Assembly: GCF_014203735.1 (NCBI RefSeq)
Contig: NZ_JACHJQ010000005.1
Coordinates: 780,869-844,868, forward strand
Length of the DNA: 64,000 nucleotides
Reading direction: 5' to 3'
Source of the DNA: Actinophytocola algeriensis
GTDB taxonomy: Bacteria; Actinomycetota; Actinomycetes; Mycobacteriales; Pseudonocardiaceae
Below the pieces are notes generated by a model, which made no database searches, was not told the origin of the DNA, and was given only the letters and a program-made list of their open reading frames with translations. Both the position numbers and the translations under genes were made by a program. The stretch's first letter is position 1. Every line of letters starts with the position of its first letter. This document shows, in pieces, positions 17,266 to 24,510 of this stretch.

Positions 17266-17432
17266 GCCTCCGGCCCCCTCGAACCACGCTACCGGCGACC
17301 ACCGACAAAACCGGGACGGCGAGGCCACCGAGCACGGGGTTGTCCACAGCGCGCCTGGTTGTCCACAGGACGTCCGCGGGCCGCCGCCGCTGTCGGTGCC
17401 CTGCCGTAGGCTGGTTCGAGGGGGCCGGAGGC
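17266..17432. repeat. Dispersed inverted-repeat element, copy 1, with paired DnaA-box-like motifs
   Basis: A 167-bp intergenic element. Its ends are an imperfect inverted repeat of about 45 bp: the first 21 bp from 17266 (GCCTCCGGCCCCCTCGAACC...) are an exact complement of the last 21, and CTAC and ACCGACA recur further in. The centre has two direct TTGTCCACA motifs at 17340-17348 and 17359-17367. The second copy at 28866 shares the first 30 bp exactly and has the same 19-bp motif pitch. It has no coding capacity and is likely a MITE-like or REP-like mobile repeat. Confidence 0.75.
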
Positions 17433-17441
17433 AAGCCGGGC

Positions 17442-18008
17442 TCAGCCCGGCAGGTCCTCGGGGCGGTCCACGTCGGCGCCGCTCGCCACGTCCTCGCACG
17501 GCACCGCGACCGCGTCGTGCCGCGCCAGGTACGGCCGTGCGCCCGCGTCCCCGGTCGCCAGCTCCGACACCTCCGCCCACCGGTCCCGCCCGATCAGCAC
17601 CGGATGGCCCGGCACCCCGTCGTACGTCGCCCTGGCCAGCGCCGACGACGACGCCAGGGACACCAACCGCGCCACCGCCGAGGGAGTCATCCCCGGCGTG
17701 TCCACCGGCAGCACCACCACGGCTTCGCAGGAGGACGGTGCCAGCGCCGCGAGCCCCGCGCGCAGGGACGACCCCATCCCGCTCTCCCACTCCGGGTTGT
17801 CCACAAGAGACGATCCGGACAGCGACGCGGTACTGCGCACGTCCGCCGCCAGCGCACCCAGCACCACCACGACCGGCGCGCAGCCACCCGCGCGCAACAC
17901 CTCCGCCGCGTGCTCGACGAACAGCCGCCCCTGGTGGCGCACCAGCGCCTTCGGCATCCCGTACCGCCGCCCGCCACCCGCGGCCAGCAGCAGCCCCGCA
18001 ACCGTCAC
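17442..18008 (-). CDS. Nucleotidyltransferase family protein (MobA-like)
   Basis: A 188-residue NTP-transferase-fold protein starting at GTG 18006-18008 (VTVAGLLLAAGGGRRYGMPKAL). The N-terminal signature LLAAGGGRRYGMPKAL binds the nucleotide; VLPVDTPGMTPSAVARL near residue 105 holds the metal-binding Asp, and GHPVLIGRDRW near 140 is typical of MobA/MocA-like enzymes. Members transfer GMP or CMP to molybdopterin or act on small alcohol phosphates; which applies here cannot be decided, and no molybdenum-enzyme genes are nearby. The upstream gene on the same strand (18026-18880) ends 17 bp before this start, so they may be co-transcribed. Confidence 0.82.
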   Translation of the reverse strand: MTVAGLLLAAGGGRRYGMPKALVRHQGRLFVEHAAEVLRAGGCAPVVVVLGALAADVRSTASLSGSSLVDNPEWESGMGSSLRAGLAALAPSSCEAVVVLPVDTPGMTPSAVARLVSLASSSALARATYDGVPGHPVLIGRDRWAEVSELATGDAGARPYLARHDAVAVPCEDVASGADVDRPEDLPG

Positions 18009-18025
18009 GCGGAACAGCCTAGGCC

Positions 18026-18880
18026 TCAGCGGAAGGCGTCGACGTTGTCGCGCGCCCACTGCGCATAGGTCCGCGCCGGACGTCCCAGCACCTCCGGCAC
18101 CGTGGGCAGCGGCACCAGCGCCGACGACCAGTCCACGTCGTCGAAGGACGTGCCGCCTGCCGAGTAGTCCTCGAAGCCCAGCAGGAACCCGGCGTTCTCC
18201 GCGGCCCAGCCGCCCTGCCGCTCCAGGATCGCCCGCGCCTCGTCCGCGCTGACCTCCTCGAACGGCACCTCCTCGCCCAGTGCCGCCCCGATCGCGGCCA
18301 CCTGCTCGCGCCGCGTCAGCAGTTCAGGCCCGGTCAGGTCGTACCAGCGGCCGGTGTGCCCGTCCTCGGTCAGCGCGGCCACCGCCACGGCCGCGATGTC
18401 GCCGTCGTGGATCGCGAGGCTCGGTGCGTCCGGCTGCGCGTACCGGACGACCCGCTCCGCGCGGACCATCGGACCCCACAGCCGTTCCGTGTTCGACGCG
18501 AAGTCGCCAGGGCGGATGTGCGTGTACTCCAGGCCGGACGCCTCGACCGCCTGCTCGACCGGTAGCTGGAAGTCCGTGTCGAACCCACCGGTCACCGCAC
18601 CCGACGACAGCGTCACGATCCGCGTCACCCCGGCCGCCTTCGCCAGCGCCACCACGTCCGTCGCGGTCCTCGGCTCCGGGAACAGGTACATCCGCTCGAC
18701 ACCGTCGACCGGCACCGACTCCGGGGCCAGGAGATCGCCGCGCACCACCTCGACCCCGGCCGGGAACGTCGCCGTCGCCGGGGTGCGCGTCATCGCCCGC
18801 ACCTCGTGCCCCGCCTCGGCGAGCTGCGTGACCACGTGCCGCCCCACATGACCGGTCGCTCCGGTCACCAACACCTTCAT
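18026..18880 (-). CDS. NAD(P)-binding NmrA-like/atypical SDR protein
   Basis: A 284-residue Rossmann protein beginning MKVLVTGATGHVGRHVV, the motif of NmrA-like atypical SDRs (NAD(P)H:quinone oxidoreductase or redox-sensor type). Later segments are typical of the family: VRGDLLAPESV, YLFPEP, RIVTLSSGAVTG and YTHIRPGDFASN. It lacks the classical YxxxK active site. It is divergent from a TetR gene with a 75-bp gap containing a TACGCTGTACG motif, the usual layout of a TetR regulator and its target enzyme. Confidence 0.85.
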   Translation of the reverse strand: MKVLVTGATGHVGRHVVTQLAEAGHEVRAMTRTPATATFPAGVEVVRGDLLAPESVPVDGVERMYLFPEPRTATDVVALAKAAGVTRIVTLSSGAVTGGFDTDFQLPVEQAVEASGLEYTHIRPGDFASNTERLWGPMVRAERVVRYAQPDAPSLAIHDGDIAAVAVAALTEDGHTGRWYDLTGPELLTRREQVAAIGAALGEEVPFEEVSADEARAILERQGGWAAENAGFLLGFEDYSAGGTSFDDVDWSSALVPLPTVPEVLGRPARTYAQWARDNVDAFR

Positions 18881-18911
18881 GAACGCCTCCAACGGGGACT
18901 TCCAAAAATGG

Positions 18912-18924
18912 GTACGCTGTACGC
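18912..18924. promoter_or_regulatory. Likely TetR operator in divergent promoter
   Basis: GTACGCTGTACGC lies in the 75-bp gap between the NmrA-like gene and the TetR gene. Alternating TACG/GTAC half-sites are common in TetR operators controlling divergent pairs. An AT-rich stretch (CATAAAACAGTA) follows immediately and could contain a -10 element. Confidence 0.4.
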
Positions 18925-18955
18925 ATAAAACAGTAGCACCTACGATGGCGGCACG

Positions 18956-19747
18956 ATGACGACCGACGAGACCACCGAGGACGACCAGGCCGCGAGCTTC
19001 GGCGGCGGCGCCGCGTCGGCCGAGACCATGGCATTGCTGTGGGGGACCAAACCGGCGCCGACCCGGGGTCGAAAACCAGGTATGACGGTGGCCTCGATCG
19101 TGGCGAAGGCCATCGAGATCGCCGACGCCGAGGGGCTGGCGGCCCTGTCGATGCGCCGCGTCGCGGACGAGCTCGGTGTCGGCACCATGTCGCTCTACCG
19201 CTACCTGCCCGGCAAGACCGAGCTGTTCGAGCTGATGCTCGACACCGCGATGGGTGAGCACGGCCCGCCGGAACCCGACCCGGCGGGCTGGCGCGCGAGC
19301 CTCGCGGCCTTCGCCAGGGCAGGCCTCGCGGGCTACCGGCGGCACCCGTGGCTGCTGGAGGCCTCGATCTCCCGGGGGCTGATGGGCCCGAACCAGACAG
19401 CGGCACTGGACGCGCTGCTGCGCATGATCTCCGGGATCGGCCTCTCGCCCGGGCAGATGATGGCCGTGGTCGGGCTCGTCGTGAGCTACGTGCAGGGCCG
19501 CGCCAGGCAGCTCGCCGACAACGTGCGGTTCGAGCAGCGGTCCGGCGTGTCCGACGAGCAGTTCTGGCGCGACTTCGCGCCGCTGCTCGACGAGCACCTG
19601 GACGCCGAGCGGTTCCCCGCCCTCGCCGCCGTCTGGCGCGACGACGAGCTGAGCTGGGAGGACGAGTTCGAGTTCGGCCTCGAACGGGTGCTGGACGGGA
19701 TCGACGCGTTCGTGAACAGCGCTGAGAACAAGGGGAGTGGTCGGTGA
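18956..19747 (+). CDS. TetR/AcrR family transcriptional regulator
   Basis: A 263-residue regulator with a long N-terminal extension of about 45 residues before the helix-turn-helix (MTVASIVAKAIEIADAEGLAALSMRRVADELGVGTMSLYRYLPGKTEL), and a C-terminal TetR_C ligand domain (residues 115-255) with several helices. The extension (WGTKPAPTRGRKPG) is usual in the subgroup that controls drug or small-molecule response. It is probably autoregulated and represses the divergent NmrA-like gene. It overlaps the next gene by 4 bp (GTGA), so the hydrolase is translationally coupled. Confidence 0.9.
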   Translation: MTTDETTEDDQAASFGGGAASAETMALLWGTKPAPTRGRKPGMTVASIVAKAIEIADAEGLAALSMRRVADELGVGTMSLYRYLPGKTELFELMLDTAMGEHGPPEPDPAGWRASLAAFARAGLAGYRRHPWLLEASISRGLMGPNQTAALDALLRMISGIGLSPGQMMAVVGLVVSYVQGRARQLADNVRFEQRSGVSDEQFWRDFAPLLDEHLDAERFPALAAVWRDDELSWEDEFEFGLERVLDGIDAFVNSAENKGSGR

Positions 19748-20427
19748 CAGAGCCTCGGCTGCGGAAGCTGGGTGCGACGGGCGCGGATGTGCGTGCCGCC
19801 GTGCTCGTGCTCCACGGCGGTCAGGAGAACAGCACGGCGCCCTCGGCGCCGTGGCATCCGGCGTACGTGCGGATGATCCCGTTCGCGCGGGACCTGCGAC
19901 GCGCGCCCGGTGTCGCGGTGTGGCAGCTGTGCAACCGCTACCGCGGCTGGAACGCGCCGGACCTCGACCCGGTGGCCGACGCGCGCTGGGCCCTCGAACG
20001 GCTCCACCAGGCGCACCCGGACATTCCGGTGGCGCTCGTGGGGCACTCCATGGGCGGCCGCGTCGCGCTGCGGGTCGCCGACGACCGCGCCGTGGCCGGG
20101 GTGTGCGCGCTCGCGCCCTGGACCCCGGCCGGTGAGCCGGTCGGGCAGCTGGCGGACCGCACGGTGCTCATCGCGCACGGCGACCGCGACCGGATGACCG
20201 ACCCCGCGCTGTCCTACACCTACGCCGAGCGGGCCAAGGAGGTGACCGACGCGGTGGCGAGGTTCGACGTCCTCGGTGAGGGGCACGCGCTGCTGCGCCG
20301 GTACCGCGAATGGACGTCGCTGGTCAGGCGGTTCACACTCGGGGTGCTGGGTGTCGTCGACCTCGACCGCGAGATCACCGAGGCACTGGCGAAACCGGCG
20401 CCTGCCGGACTCCGTGTGCCCGTCTGA
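19744..20427 (+). CDS. Alpha/beta hydrolase
   Basis: A 227-residue single-domain alpha/beta hydrolase starting at GTG 19744, within the stop of the TetR gene. The nucleophile elbow is GHSMGG near residue 100, the acid is in AHGDRDRMTDP near 145, and the catalytic His in LGEGHALLRR near 180. HGGQEN near residue 24 supplies the oxyanion region. This looks like a dienelactone-hydrolase or lysophospholipase-like enzyme; the substrate is unknown. Coupling to the TetR gene suggests the pair responds to the same ligand. Confidence 0.85.
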   Translation: MTEPRLRKLGATGADVRAAVLVLHGGQENSTAPSAPWHPAYVRMIPFARDLRRAPGVAVWQLCNRYRGWNAPDLDPVADARWALERLHQAHPDIPVALVGHSMGGRVALRVADDRAVAGVCALAPWTPAGEPVGQLADRTVLIAHGDRDRMTDPALSYTYAERAKEVTDAVARFDVLGEGHALLRRYREWTSLVRRFTLGVLGVVDLDREITEALAKPAPAGLRVPV

Positions 20428-20510
20428 TCACGGTCTCGTACGGTGTGCTCCGTGTTGCGCAACCTGGGTGCGGGTCCCCACGTCTCTGTTCGAAACGGAA
20501 GGGTGGGGAA

Positions 20511-21701
20511 ATGAGTTACCAGCCACCGCCACGTCGACGGCCTGGTCCGCCGCCTGGTCAGGGTCGCGGCCCCGGCTACGGGCCACCGCAGGGTGGGAGC
20601 CGCAAGCCGGCCTACCACCAGACTCGGATGCTGCCGCTGCCGGCGCAGGAGCAGCCGCCGAACTACGGGCCGCCACCGAGACGTGACGACTACCGCCAGC
20701 CGCCGCCACCGGCGGGCGACGAGGGCTACCCACCGCCACCACCGCGCAGACCACGCCGCCGCCCCCGCTGGGGCCGCCGGATCGGGATCACGTTCCTGGT
20801 GCTGCTCCTGCTGCTCGGCGTCGGGTTCTTCTGGATGGACACCTCGCTCAACCGCATCGCGGCCATCGAGGACTACCCGGGCCGTCCGGCCGCCGCGGCC
20901 GGCACGAACTGGCTGATCGTCGGCTCGGACAGCCGCGAAGGGCTGACCGACGAGGAGAAGGCCAAGTACACCACCGGTGACCCGACCAGCAAGCTCACCG
21001 ACACGATCATGGTCGCGCACATCCCGGACAACGACACGCCGCCGACGCTGCTGTCGCTGCCCAGGGACTCGCGGGTGGAGGTCCCCGGCCACGGCACCAA
21101 GCAGATCAACGCCGTGTACGCGCTCGGTGAGGCGCCGCTGCTGGTGAAGACCGTCGAGGCCAACACCGGCCTGCGGATCGACCACTACGCGGAGATCAGC
21201 TTCCTGGGCTTCGCAGGCATGGTGGACGCGGTCGGCGGGGTCGAGATGGACATCCCGGAGGAGATGCGCGACAACCAGACCGGCGCGGTCATCCCGGCAG
21301 GCCACCAGAAGCTGGACGGCGTGCAGGCGCTCGCGTTCGTGCGCATGCGCAAGTCGGACGCCACCCCTCGGTCGGACCTCGACCGCGTGGTGAACCAGCG
21401 CAAGTTCATCGGCGCGCTGGCGGGGGAGATGGCGAGCCCCGGGTCGCTGCTCAACCCGTTCACGCTGTTCCCGATGCTCGGCGAGGCGACCGACGCGCTG
21501 ACCGTCGACGAGGAAGACCACCTGTGGCACCTCGCGAGCCTCGGTTTCGCGATGCGCGGCATCTCCGACGGCGGCACGGTGGCGACCACGATGCCGGTGA
21601 CCGACTCCAGCGCCCACACGTGGGACCCGGACAAGTCTCAGCGGCTGTTCACCGCGCTGAAGGAGGACACGCCGATCCCGCCGGACGTGATCTCCAACTA
21701 G
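20511..21701 (+). CDS. LCP (LytR-CpsA-Psr) family cell-wall glycopolymer ligase
   Basis: A 396-residue membrane-anchored protein that attaches glycopolymers from a lipid carrier to peptidoglycan. Residues 1-85 are a Pro/Arg-rich cytoplasmic tail, 88-108 one transmembrane helix (ITFLVLLLLLGVGFFW), and about 130-340 the LCP domain. Family signatures are WLIVGSDSRE, DTIMVAHIP, LLSLPRDSRVEVPG, the conserved INAVYALG, and VRMRKSD...SDLDRVVNQRKFI with the phosphate-binding arginines. ATG 20511 follows GGGTGGGG. In mycobacteria relatives join arabinogalactan to peptidoglycan; here it could also handle the glycans of the downstream clusters, but that is speculation. Confidence 0.92.
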   Translation: MSYQPPPRRRPGPPPGQGRGPGYGPPQGGSRKPAYHQTRMLPLPAQEQPPNYGPPPRRDDYRQPPPPAGDEGYPPPPPRRPRRRPRWGRRIGITFLVLLLLLGVGFFWMDTSLNRIAAIEDYPGRPAAAAGTNWLIVGSDSREGLTDEEKAKYTTGDPTSKLTDTIMVAHIPDNDTPPTLLSLPRDSRVEVPGHGTKQINAVYALGEAPLLVKTVEANTGLRIDHYAEISFLGFAGMVDAVGGVEMDIPEEMRDNQTGAVIPAGHQKLDGVQALAFVRMRKSDATPRSDLDRVVNQRKFIGALAGEMASPGSLLNPFTLFPMLGEATDALTVDEEDHLWHLASLGFAMRGISDGGTVATTMPVTDSSAHTWDPDKSQRLFTALKEDTPIPPDVISN

Positions 21702-21710
21702 TCCACAGTG

Positions 21711-21742
21711 GATCCCCCGGGTCGCGCGCGACCCGGGGGATC
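21711..21742. terminator. Bidirectional terminator-like perfect palindrome
   Basis: A 32-bp perfect palindrome (GATCCCCCGGGTCGCG and its exact complement) 10 bp after the LCP stop and 10 bp before the convergent peroxiredoxin stop. There is no T-tract, as is usual for high-GC actinomycete terminators. It can serve both genes. Confidence 0.75.
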
Positions 21743-21751
21743 GCTGTTCGC

Positions 21752-22207
21752 TCAGGCCGCGCGGGCGCGCAGCACCGCGAGCGCGCGGTCGGCGTGGACC
21801 GCCATCCGCAGCTCGCTCTTGATGACCTCGATGACCTTGCGGTCGGTGTCGATCACGAACGTCTGCCTGCGCGTGAGCAGCGGGCCGAAGCTGCGCCGCA
21901 CCCCGAACCCGGTCGCCACCGCGCCGTCGGCGTCGGACAGGAGCGGGTAGTCGAACCCGTGCTTCTCGCTGAACTCGGCCTGCCTGTCCACGGCGTCCGG
22001 GCTGATGCCGACGCGGTGCGCGCCGACCGCGGCGAACTCGGCGGCGAGGTCGCGGAAGTGGCAGCTCTCCGCGGTGCAGCCCTTGGTCATCGCGGCCGGG
22101 TAGAAGAACAGGACCACCGGGCCGGTCTCGAGGAACTCCCGCAGCGCGCGGGTCGTGCCGGTCTCGTCCGGCAGCTCGAAGTCCGGTGCGAGTTCCCCAA
22201 CCTTCAT
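21752..22207 (-). CDS. bcp: Peroxiredoxin, BCP/PrxQ type
   Basis: Thioredoxin-dependent thiol peroxidase of 151 residues. The peroxidatic Cys44 and the second Cys49 lie in FFYPAAMTKGCTAESCHFRD, the C-x4-C spacing of atypical 2-Cys PrxQ enzymes, here with MT in the place of the usual AMTPGC. The rest of the fold is clear (GISPDAVDRQAEFSEKHGFDYPLLSDADG; RQTFVIDTDRKV). ATG at 22205-22207 has GGAAGGAG upstream. It reduces organic and hydrogen peroxides in the cytoplasm. Confidence 0.93.
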   Translation of the reverse strand: MKVGELAPDFELPDETGTTRALREFLETGPVVLFFYPAAMTKGCTAESCHFRDLAAEFAAVGAHRVGISPDAVDRQAEFSEKHGFDYPLLSDADGAVATGFGVRRSFGPLLTRRQTFVIDTDRKVIEVIKSELRMAVHADRALAVLRARAA

Positions 22208-22262
22208 GGTTCTCCTTCCAGTCGCCCCGTTGTCCGGCGGGCCGTCCTGCGAGGATTGGTGC

Positions 22263-22868
22263 GTGGACACGACCGTCACCCCCAGTCTGCCGCTCCGCCT
22301 CGCGCGCCTGGTCACCGAGGTGCTCTCGCCCGCCGTGATCGTGCCGCTGCTGTCGTTCGCCGTCGCGTGGTACGGCACCGCCCACGACGTCCTCGGGACC
22401 GTGCTCTGGGGGTTGCTCGTGACGGTGTTCTACTGCGCGATCCCCATGGCGATCGTGGTGCGCGGCGCCCGGGGCGGCCGCTGGGAAGGGCACTGGGTGC
22501 GGGAACGCGAGCGCAGGATGGTGCCGTTCCTCCTGATCCTCGTGTCGACCCTCGTCGGGCTCGCGCTCATGCTCGTCGGCACCGCGCCGGGGGACGTGCT
22601 GGCACTGGCCTGGTCGATGGTCGTCACGCTGCTGGCGTGTCTCGTGATCACCAGGTGGTGGAAGGTGTCCGTGCACGCGACGGTCGCGGGCGGCGCGCTC
22701 GGGACGATCGTGCTGCTGTACGGGCCGTGGTACCTGCTGCTCGTGCCCGCGCTCGCGCTGGTGTGCTGGTCGCGCGTGGTGGTCGAGGACCACACGCTCG
22801 CGCAGGTGGTGGTCGGCGCGGTGCTCGGGCCGGTCGTCGGTGGCGTGGTGTTCCTCGCGCTCAGGTGA
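22263..22868 (+). CDS. PAP2-like phosphatase membrane protein
   Basis: A 201-residue protein with about six hydrophobic helices. The last conserved motif of PAP2 phosphatases (SRxxxxxHxxxxV) is seen as WSRVVVEDHTLAQVVVGAVLG near residue 175, and VSVHATVAGG near 140 corresponds to the PSGH motif in weakened form. It may act on undecaprenyl- or other lipid phosphates, but the weak second motif leaves activity open. GTG 22263 is chosen after GAGGATTGG. It is divergent from bcp with a 55-bp gap. Confidence 0.75.
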   Translation: MDTTVTPSLPLRLARLVTEVLSPAVIVPLLSFAVAWYGTAHDVLGTVLWGLLVTVFYCAIPMAIVVRGARGGRWEGHWVRERERRMVPFLLILVSTLVGLALMLVGTAPGDVLALAWSMVVTLLACLVITRWWKVSVHATVAGGALGTIVLLYGPWYLLLVPALALVCWSRVVVEDHTLAQVVVGAVLGPVVGGVVFLALR

Positions 22869-22870
22869 GG

Positions 22871-23649
22871 TCAGAGGATCAGCAGCACCCGGCCGAGTTG
22901 TGCCCGGCTGTCGAGGATCCGGTACGCGGCAACGGCTTCGTCGAGCGGCAGTCGCGTGTGGACGGACGCGCGCAGCCGCGCGGCGGCGAAGTGGCCGGTC
23001 AGTTCGGCGACCTCGGCCGCGGCCGGCTCCGGTGCGGCCGCGCGCCAGGCCAGCAGCGAGAACGCGGTGACCGTGCGCAGCCGCACCAGGTCCATCACCG
23101 GCACGTCGCCGAACTCGCCGGACGCCACCCCGTAGGCGACGACCCGGCCGAACGGTGCGAGCAGATCGATGCTCTGGCGCAGCATGGCGCCGCCGACCGA
23201 GTCGAGGACCACGTCGACACCGCCCGGGGCCGCCGCCCGGACCTCGTCGGCCCAGCCGTCGCGGGTGTAGTCGACGGCCACGTCCGCGCCGTGCGCGCGG
23301 GCGAAGTCGAGCTTCGCGGCGGACCCGGCGGTGGCGATGACCGTGCCGGCGCCCTCGAGCTTGGCGAGCTGCGTGGCGATGTGCCCGATCGTGCCGGCGG
23401 CGGCGTGCACCAGGACCGTCTCCCCGGCCTTGAGCTGCCCGGCGCGCAGCACGCGCAGCGCGACGGGCGCCGGGCTGGGCAGCAGGCTGGCGGCGGCGTC
23501 GTCGAGGTCGTCGGGCACCTCGGCGGCCACGCGGCGTCGACGAAGTTGGCCCCGATCGCCGCCACGCGGACGCGGAGCTGCCCCTCGCCGGGTACCGGGA
23601 CGTCGGCCTCCTCGACTTTCAGCACTTCAGGGCCGGAGCCGGTCCGCAC
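22871..23649 (-). pseudogene. Quinone oxidoreductase (zinc-type ADH family) with internal deletion and frameshift
   Basis: Two fragments of one MDR-family NADPH:quinone oxidoreductase. From 23649 to about 23530 one frame gives the N-terminal VRTGSGPEVLKVEEADVPV...RVAAIGANFVDA. From 23530 to 22871 another frame gives the nucleotide-binding C-terminal half: VPDDLDDAAASLLPSPAPVALRVL, VHAAAGTIGHIATQLAKL, LDSVGGAMLRQSIDLLAPFGRVVAYG. About 70 residues expected between the two (rest of the GroES-like domain) are missing and the frame changes. The very N-terminus is also cut. The gene is therefore not functional unless a shortened protein is made from GTG 23530. Confidence 0.75.
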
Positions 23650-23676
23650 CGGCGAGCCGCCGCTGGGCCCGGGTGC

Positions 23677-24009
23677 TCCGCCCGCGACCGCCTGATGGCC
23701 TTCCTGGCGGCGGTGGTGGAGGTCGTCGGCCGCAACAAGCGCCTGATGGCGGCACTGGGCGCGGAGGTCGCGTCGATGCCGAAACCCCACGACGGCCCGG
23801 CCCGCGAGCACCCGCTCTACCAGTCGTGGCACGGCCACATCACGAGGCTGTTGCGGGAAGCCGACCCGGCGCTGGACGCGGAACTGCTGGCGGGCCTCCT
23901 GCTGGCGGGCCTGCAGAGCGATCCTATCCTCCGCCTGCTGGAACGCGGCGAGACCGACCGCCTGGCCAAGGCTGTGCAGACCCTGGCTTCCGGACTACTC
24001 GGTTCCTGA
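23677..24009 (+). pseudogene. TetR regulator remnant lacking the DNA-binding domain
   Basis: About 110 codons encode only the C-terminal ligand-binding half of a TetR protein: LMAFLAAVVEVVGRNKRLMAALGAEV, HPLYQSWHGHITRLLREADP, LLAGLLLAGLQSDPILRLLERGETDRLAKAVQTLASGLLGS. Protein-like sequence begins abruptly near 23677 and no helix-turn-helix is found upstream, where the truncated quinone oxidoreductase starts on the other strand. TetR and quinone oxidoreductase genes are commonly divergent pairs, so one deletion likely removed both N-termini and the shared promoter. ATG 23695 could still start a 104-residue product. Its end overlaps the thioesterase gene by 15 bp. Confidence 0.7.
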
Positions 24010-24399
24010 GCGCAACGTGCGGCTGCGGCCGCGGAACTCGGCGATGACCTGGTCCCCCCGGGTGACCGTCACGTCGTAGATGCCGCTGCGGCCGTAGGTG
24101 GTGCGTTCTTCCGCGCGGGCCGTCAGTTCGTCGCCGAGGTGGGCGGCGGCCACGAACGTGATGTCGGCGCCCGCGGCGACCGTGACCGGGCCGTGGCTGT
24201 TGCAGGCGCACGCGAACGCGGTGTCCGCGAGCAGGAACACGTAGCCGCCGTGGGCGAGGGCGTGGCCGTTGACCATGGTGTCGGTGACCGTCATGCGGAC
24301 CGTCGCGTGGCCGGGGCCCGCGTCGGTGAGGGTGATGCCCAGTGAGCGGCTCGCCAGGTCGTCGTCGAGCATTCGTTGGACTGGTTCGGGCACCGGCAC
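23995..24399 (-). CDS. PaaI-type hotdog thioesterase
   Basis: A 134-residue hotdog-fold acyl-CoA thioesterase close to PaaI (hydroxyphenylacetyl-CoA thioesterase). The signature NGHALAHGGYVFLLADTAFACACNSHG near residues 45-70 includes the HGG turn and the Asp of the active site. VAAGADITFVAAAHLGDELTARA forms the following strands. GTG 24397-24399 is the start. It is divergent from icmF with a 111-bp gap, fitting a role in clearing dead-end CoA esters during acyl-CoA metabolism. No phenylacetate genes are present in this window. Confidence 0.88.
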   Translation of the reverse strand: MPVPEPVQRMLDDDLASRSLGITLTDAGPGHATVRMTVTDTMVNGHALAHGGYVFLLADTAFACACNSHGPVTVAAGADITFVAAAHLGDELTARAEERTTYGRSGIYDVTVTRGDQVIAEFRGRSRTLRSGTE

Positions 24400-24475
24400 T
24401 TAACGCTCCATGGGTGTTCCAGTGGACATCTGCGCAGGTGGGATATCACATTCAGGGAGAGCTGCGCCACATCGG

Positions 24476-24506
24476 TTGCACATCCAAAAGTAGGACGTCA
24501 AACTAT
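24476..24506 (+). promoter_or_regulatory. Possible promoter of icmF with leaderless start
   Basis: TTGCAC at 24476-24481 and AACTAT at 24501-24506 (19-bp spacer) precede the icmF ATG at 24511 by 4 bp. No Shine-Dalgarno sequence lies before this ATG, so a leaderless transcript is plausible. The spacer is slightly long, hence low confidence. Confidence 0.3.
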
Positions 24507-24510
24507 TTAC

